Below are positions 6,551 to 10,293 of a stretch of DNA of 10,293 bases, one piece after another. The notes beneath the pieces are model-generated. The model had not been told where the DNA came from. It made no database searches and was given only the letters and a program-made list of their open reading frames with translations. The position numbers and the translations under genes are program-made. The stretch spans positions 1 through 10,293 of the forward strand of contig JBEOKB010000024.1 of the NCBI GenBank assembly GCA_040275425.1. Reading direction: 5' to 3'. Positions within the stretch are counted from its first letter, which is position 1. The number at the start of each line of letters is the position of its first letter. Origin of the DNA: Pinisolibacter sp040275425 (GTDB lineage Bacteria > Pseudomonadota > Alphaproteobacteria > Rhizobiales > Ancalomicrobiaceae).

Positions 6551-6555
6551 AGGAG
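6551..6555 (+). promoter_or_regulatory. Shine-Dalgarno that fixes the slt start
   Basis: AGGAG, 6 bases before the ATG at 6562. Together with a proper signal peptide starting there, it rules out the longer in-frame start at 6379. Confidence 0.8.
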
Positions 6556-6561
6556 ACGGTG

Positions 6562-8601
6562 ATGTTCGCGACGGCTCGACGGATCGTTCGAAGCGTGCTG
6601 CCGAAGATGGCGGCGCTCGCCGCGACGGTGGTCGTGGCGATGCCGATCTCGGCACGGGCGCAAGACCTGTCGCGGGCGCTGGCGGCAGCGCAACGCGGCG
6701 ACGTCGCCGCCGTCAACGGGATGCGCGGCGACCTCGACCGGGTCGATCAGAAGATCGTCGACTGGTATCTGATCCGCATGGGCTCCGGCCTGCCGTCCCA
6801 GGCGATCACCGCCTTCGCCATCGCCAATCCGACGTGGCCGGACCCGGAGTTCTTCCGCCGCCGCGCCGAGCAGGCGCTGGAGAAGGAGAACCCCTCGCCC
6901 GACGACGTGATCGGGGCGTTCCAGGGGTCGCGACCCTATTCCAATCGCGGGCGCATCCTGCTCGCGCGCGCGTTGGTGGCCAAGGGGCGCAAGGCGGACG
7001 CGGCGCAGTGGGCGCGCTACGCCTATCGCGACGACAAGCTGACCGACGACGAGGCGAGCATTCTCGAGAACGAGTTCGGCTCACTGCTGCAGCCGGGCGA
7101 CTTCAAGGCGCGGTTCGACATGGCCCTGCTCAAGGGGCGCGCGGGCGACGCGATGCGGGCGGCGCGTAAGCTCGGTGGCGGCTACGAGGCGCTGGCACGG
7201 GCGGGGCTGGCGGTCGAGAAGAAGGAATCGAACGCCGGGTCGCTGCTCGACGCGGTGCCGGGCGGGCTGAAGAGCGACCCGGCCTACCTGTTCGCGCGCG
7301 CCCAGTACGCGCGGCGGGCCGAACGGTGGAAGGAGGCGGCGGATCTCCTGATCCAGGCGCCGAAGGATCCGCGCCTTCTCGGCCGACCCGACGAGTGGTG
7401 GGAAGAGAAGCGCATCGTCAGCCGCAAGCTGCTCGACATGGGCGACGCCAAGACCGCCTACAGGGTGGTGCTCGGGCATGCCGGGTCGACGCCGGCCAAT
7501 CAGGCCGAGGCCGATTTCCACATGGGCTGGTACGCGCTGCGCTTCCTCAAGGACGCGCCGGCGGCGATGCGCCATTTCGCGGCGGTGGCCGAGGATTCGG
7601 CGAAGCCCGTGACGCGGGCGCGCGCCTACTACTGGATGGGCCGCGCGGCGGAGGCGGGCGCGGGCGGCTCGGCCAACGAGTTCTATCGCAAGGGCGCCGA
7701 ATTCGGCTTCACCTTCTACGGCCAGATGGCGCGGGCCAAGCTCGGCTCGTCCGATCTGGGCATCTCGCGCACGGTCTCGCCCAACGCCGCCGACCGGGCG
7801 GCGATGGAGCGCGACGACCGGTTCGAGGCGATCCGGCGGCTGGGCAAGCTCGGGCGGCGCGATCTCGCCACGGTGTTCTACAAGCACATGGCCGAGACCC
7901 TGCCGACGGCGGGGCAGATCGCGGCGGTGATCGAGATCGCCGAGAAGCAGGGCTGGACCAATCTCGCCGTCACCGCCGGCAAGGCGGGGGCGCAGCGCGG
8001 CATGGACATGCAGGCGATGGCCTTCCCGATCGGCGTCAATCCGAACGTCGACACCTCGGGGCTCGAGCGGGCGCTGGCCTTCGCGATCATGCGCCAGGAG
8101 AGCGAGTTCAATCAGTCGGTGATCTCTTCGGCCGGGGCGACCGGCATCTTCCAGGTGATGCCCGACACCGGGCGCGACGCGGCCAAGATGCTCGGCATCG
8201 GCTACGACGCCAACGCCTGGCGCAATGATCCGGCCTACAACATCCGGCTCGGCTCGGCCTACGTCGCCAATCTGGTCAAGAACTACGACGGCAACTACGT
8301 GATGGCGATCGCCGGCTACAACGCCGGTCCGGGCCGCATCCGCGACTGGGTGCGCGACTACGGCGATCCGCGCACGGGTCAGGTCGACATCGTCGACTGG
8401 ATGGAGCGCATTCCGTTCTCGGAGACGCGCAACTACGTCCACCGCGTGCTCGAGAACCTCCAGGTCTACCGGTTCCGCATGGACGGGCGCAAACTCGAGC
8501 TGGCGCAGGATCTCCAGCGCGGCATCGGCGCGCGCGCGCCGACCGGGTCGACGCCGGCGGCGAAGTCGGGCGGCATCGGCTCGTGGTTCGGCGGCGACTG
8601 A
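6562..8601 (+). CDS. slt: Soluble lytic murein transglycosylase (Slt70 type), periplasmic
   Basis: A 679-residue enzyme that cleaves the MurNAc-GlcNAc bond of peptidoglycan with formation of the 1,6-anhydro product. Residues 1-33 are a Sec signal peptide: a basic start (ARRIVR), a hydrophobic core and an ARA-Q cleavage site after A33. Residues of about 34-490 form the long alpha-helical, TPR-like part expected to make the ring-shaped superhelix of Slt70. The C-terminal SLT domain (about 500-645) has catalytic E513 in MRQESEFN, GIFQVMP at 528-534 and AGYNAGPGR from 584. The last 30 or so residues are a Pro/Gly/Ser-rich tail. Mature length (about 646) is close to that of E. coli Slt70. The gene is divergent from dapA, and the next gene on the same strand starts 118 bases on. 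It is no bacteriophage or secretion-system lysozyme, given the full helical region. Confidence 0.94.
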   Translation: MFATARRIVRSVLPKMAALAATVVVAMPISARAQDLSRALAAAQRGDVAAVNGMRGDLDRVDQKIVDWYLIRMGSGLPSQAITAFAIANPTWPDPEFFRRRAEQALEKENPSPDDVIGAFQGSRPYSNRGRILLARALVAKGRKADAAQWARYAYRDDKLTDDEASILENEFGSLLQPGDFKARFDMALLKGRAGDAMRAARKLGGGYEALARAGLAVEKKESNAGSLLDAVPGGLKSDPAYLFARAQYARRAERWKEAADLLIQAPKDPRLLGRPDEWWEEKRIVSRKLLDMGDAKTAYRVVLGHAGSTPANQAEADFHMGWYALRFLKDAPAAMRHFAAVAEDSAKPVTRARAYYWMGRAAEAGAGGSANEFYRKGAEFGFTFYGQMARAKLGSSDLGISRTVSPNAADRAAMERDDRFEAIRRLGKLGRRDLATVFYKHMAETLPTAGQIAAVIEIAEKQGWTNLAVTAGKAGAQRGMDMQAMAFPIGVNPNVDTSGLERALAFAIMRQESEFNQSVISSAGATGIFQVMPDTGRDAAKMLGIGYDANAWRNDPAYNIRLGSAYVANLVKNYDGNYVMAIAGYNAGPGRIRDWVRDYGDPRTGQVDIVDWMERIPFSETRNYVHRVLENLQVYRFRMDGRKLELAQDLQRGIGARAPTGSTPAAKSGGIGSWFGGD

Positions 8602-8709
8602 TCGTCGTCCGGCCGGGTCGCGCCGGGCTCGACGAGAGGCGCCCTTGCGCGGGCGCGGGCGAGACGACACTGTCGGCGGCGGTTCGGGATCGGCCCGACC
8701 ACGCGCGAC

Positions 8710-8713
8710 GGAG
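8710..8713 (+). promoter_or_regulatory. Shine-Dalgarno for the TTG start of the alpha/beta hydrolase
   Basis: GGAG lies 6 bases before TTG at 8720. The rival in-frame TTG at 8645 also has a GAGG nearby, but that site lies in a GCGCCC/GGGCGC stem-loop (8639-8656), and the 25 residues it would add are low-complexity Gly/Arg. Confidence 0.55.
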
Positions 8714-8719
8714 CCGCCC

Positions 8720-9679
8720 TTGATCCCCTCCCCCACCGATCCCGCCGCGCCGAGCGGCATCGCCTTCGGACCCACCACGCTCGACGCGCTCGGCACGCCC
8801 TACCGGCCGTTCCGCTTCTTCGCCGCCGACGGACTGGTGCTGGCGGGGCGCGACTACGCGGCGACGACCCCGAGCGATCGGCGGCCGGTGGTGTGCCTGC
8901 CGGGGCTCACCCGCAACTCGCGCGACTTCGAGCCGGCGGTGGCGCGACTGGTGGCGGGCGGCGACGCGTCGCCAGCGCGGCGCTGCGTCACCTTCGATTT
9001 CCGCGGACGCGGCGCATCGCAGTACGCCGGCGATCCGGCGCAGTACACGCCGTTGCAGGAGCTCACCGACACGTTGCTCGGGCTGAGGGCGCTCGGGATC
9101 GGCGAGATCACCGCCTTCGGCACTTCGCGCGGCGGCATCGTCACCATGCTGTCCGGGCTGGTGGCGCCGGGGCTGGTCAAGGCGGCGGTGCTCAACGACA
9201 TCGGCGCCGTGGTCGACATCGCCGGACTGATGCGGATCAAGGGCTACGTCGGGCGGGCACTGCCGAAGGGGCTGGAATGGGCACAGCTCGCCGCGCTGTT
9301 GGCGAGCGCCAACACCGGGGTCTATCCGCGTCTCGACGCGGCCGGGTTCGAGCGCTACGCGCGACGGCTGTGCCGCGACGTCGGCGGGCGCCCGGCGATG
9401 GACTACGACCCGGCGATCGCGCTCGGCTTCGCCGCCTTCGACGAGGCGACGCCGATGCCGGATCTGTGGGCGCCGTTCGAGAGCCTCGTCGGCGTGCCGA
9501 CGCTGGTGGTGCGCGGCGGGCTGTCCGATCTTCTCTCGCGGGAGACGGTCGAGGAGATGAAGCGGCGCCATCCCGGATGCGAGGCGATCGAGATCGCCGA
9601 CGAGGGTCATGCGCCGCTGTTCGAGGACGCGGCCTCGCTCGACGCGCTCACCGGCTTCCTCGACCGGGTCGGGGCGTGA
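8720..9679 (+). CDS. Alpha/beta hydrolase, substrate unknown
   Basis: A 319-residue alpha/beta-hydrolase-fold protein (344 if the TTG at 8645 is used). A strand then an oxyanion-type turn VVCLPGLTRNSRDF begins near 57. The DFRGRGAS motif typical of the family follows. The nucleophile elbow is GTSRGG with S136, where many relatives have GHSMGG. The likely acid is D270 (GGLSDLLS) and the base is H297 (DEGHAPLF). The triad therefore looks complete. The cap region (about 165-245) is of ordinary size. There is no signal peptide or membrane segment, so it is probably cytoplasmic. It follows slt on the same strand after 118 bases and is closed by a hairpin terminator at 9708, so it may be co-transcribed with slt or have its own promoter. 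It could be an esterase, an epoxide or lactone hydrolase or a relative; the sequence does not decide. Confidence 0.87.
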   Translation: MIPSPTDPAAPSGIAFGPTTLDALGTPYRPFRFFAADGLVLAGRDYAATTPSDRRPVVCLPGLTRNSRDFEPAVARLVAGGDASPARRCVTFDFRGRGASQYAGDPAQYTPLQELTDTLLGLRALGIGEITAFGTSRGGIVTMLSGLVAPGLVKAAVLNDIGAVVDIAGLMRIKGYVGRALPKGLEWAQLAALLASANTGVYPRLDAAGFERYARRLCRDVGGRPAMDYDPAIALGFAAFDEATPMPDLWAPFESLVGVPTLVVRGGLSDLLSRETVEEMKRRHPGCEAIEIADEGHAPLFEDAASLDALTGFLDRVGA

Positions 9680-9707
9680 GGGATCGCGCATCGGGCGGTC
9701 GAGACGA

Positions 9708-9740
9708 CGACGGCCGCCCGAGGGGCGGCCGTCGCATCTT
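9708..9740 (+). terminator. Hairpin terminator after the alpha/beta hydrolase gene
   Basis: A perfect 12-bp stem (9708-9719 with 9723-9734) around a GAG loop, 28 bases after the stop codon, is followed on the plus strand by CATCTTCTT, a broken T-rich tail. It lies between converging genes and could also act on the minus-strand transcript, where no T-run follows. Confidence 0.7.
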
Positions 9741-9776
9741 CTTGCGCGCGGGGGCGGTCGGAGCGAGCGCCGGAAC

Positions 9777-10293
9777 TCACGAGCTGGTCGGCACGTCGCC
9801 GGCATCGACCCGCTTGGAGAACTCGGTCTGGCGACCATCGGCCAGCAGCTTGGCCTGACCGATCCAGTCCTCCCGCTCGATACGGCCCTGGAAGGCGAGG
9901 AACGACCCGACCCAACGGGCGTTCTCCGGTGTCCAGGCGGCGATCTGGTGGAAGTGCCAGATGCCGAGCCCGTGCAGACGGGACTCGTTCTGGCGACCGA
10001 TGCCCTTGATGCGCTTGAGGTCGTCGGCCTTCTCCGCGACCGGGGCGGCGAGACCGACCGGGCGAGCGCCGATCGCATCGGCCTCGGCGGCGCGGCTCTT
10101 GTCGGCTTCGGCGATGGCGGGGCCCTCGTGGGCGACCACCTCGACCGGAGCGGGAACCTCGGGCGCGGAAGGCGGCGCGGCCGGGGTCACGACCGGAGCC
10201 GGGGCCTCGACGACGGTCGGCACCTGAGCCGGGGGCGCTACGACGGCCGGGGCGGGTGTGGCGACCGGCGCGGGCGTCGCCGGGGTCGTGGCC
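9777..10293 (-). CDS. Pro/Ala-rich protein with C-terminal helix-hairpin-helix domain (partial)
   Basis: The 3' part of a gene; the frame is still open at the right edge, so the true start is outside the window. From the edge to about 10050 it encodes a Pro/Ala/Val-rich low-complexity linker. The C-terminal 80 or so residues form a small domain: DDLKRIKGIGRQNESRLHGLGIWHFHQIAAWTPENARWV..., with the KGIG hairpin coded at 9996-10007. This resembles the tail domain found on several alphaproteobacterial proteins, for example as an extension of some NuoE and ribosomal L21 proteins, and may bind nucleic acid or protein. Without the N-terminus the protein cannot be named. A GTG at 10223 is the only start-like codon close by in frame, but the same linker composition continues upstream of it, so it is unlikely to be the start. 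It ends 37 bases to the right of the shared hairpin. Confidence 0.75.
   Translation of the reverse strand, partial: ATTPATPAPVATPAPAVVAPPAQVPTVVEAPAPVVTPAAPPSAPEVPAPVEVVAHEGPAIAEADKSRAAEADAIGARPVGLAAPVAEKADDLKRIKGIGRQNESRLHGLGIWHFHQIAAWTPENARWVGSFLAFQGRIEREDWIGQAKLLADGRQTEFSKRVDAGDVPTSS

Larger units (their letters stand above)
6229..6561. other. Divergent intergenic region, dapA / slt
   Basis: This 333-base gap holds the dapA promoter and leader hairpin on its left side and a separate 9-bp hairpin at 6410-6432 in the middle. The slt ribosome site is at its right end. I cannot pick a convincing promoter for slt. An in-frame ATG at 6379 would extend slt by 61 residues across this gap, but the extension has no ribosome site and would bury the signal peptide, so it is treated as non-coding. 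Confidence 0.6.

Noticed and set aside
6229..6693. N-terminal extension of dapA upstream to about 6693
   Set aside because: DapA homologues begin at MFKGSITAL; the extension crosses the dapA promoter and the slt start and carries no domain.
7081..8796. A 571-codon open frame on the minus strand opposite slt
   Set aside because: The product is an Arg/Ala/Val-rich antisense shadow. The slt frame has a signal peptide and catalytic motifs.
8276..10078. A 600-codon open frame on the minus strand opposite slt and the hydrolase
   Set aside because: It crosses two genes and a terminator, and the product is Arg/Pro/Ser-rich with no domain.

Overview
The window looks like chromosomal core-genome DNA from a high-GC alphaproteobacterium, most likely of the order Hyphomicrobiales (Rhizobiales). 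This rests on strong G/C third-position bias, on Rhizobiales-like protein sequences (a Rel/SpoT homologue lacking the usual C-terminal Cys-Cys motif, DapA and SmpB adjacent, and a Pro/Ala-rich protein with the alphaproteobacterial helix-hairpin-helix tail), and on the gene neighbourhood dapA-smpB / uracil-DNA glycosylase / NYN protein / rpoZ / rsh. The genus cannot be fixed from sequence alone. I see no phage, transposase, CRISPR array, tRNA or rRNA.

Layout from left to right. Bases 1-212 hold no recognisable gene but carry two back-to-back perfect palindromes and a degenerate copy of the same unit. On the minus strand come rpoZ (3067 to 2690) and then rsh (2429 to 213), the stringent-response pair, with a perfect hairpin between them. 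A 343-base divergent gap contains an AT-rich stretch. It separates rpoZ from a plus-strand NYN-domain (LabA/DUF88-like) putative ribonuclease (3411-4022), which ends in a clear intrinsic terminator. A plus-strand family 5 (UDGb-type) uracil-DNA glycosylase follows (4110-4763) and converges on a minus-strand dapA-smpB operon (6228 to 4866). A 333-base divergent gap holds a good dapA promoter, a terminator-like leader hairpin and a second hairpin. It leads into a plus-strand secreted Slt70-type lytic transglycosylase (6562-8601) and an alpha/beta hydrolase (8720-9679). A strong hairpin terminator separates the latter from a minus-strand Pro/Ala-rich protein that runs off the right edge.

How the genes relate. 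Rsh makes and degrades (p)ppGpp, and omega (rpoZ) forms part of a (p)ppGpp site on RNA polymerase, so these two are a functional pair. SmpB (trans-translation) and the NYN protein (possible RNase) are both plausibly concerned with RNA or translation quality, but no direct link is visible. DapA supplies the lysine/diaminopimelate branch that feeds peptidoglycan, and the divergent Slt turns peptidoglycan over, so this divergent pair shares a cell-wall theme. I found no convincing new multi-gene system. The points most worth checking are the palindromic repeat unit downstream of rsh, the dapA leader hairpin, and the few unassigned hairpins.
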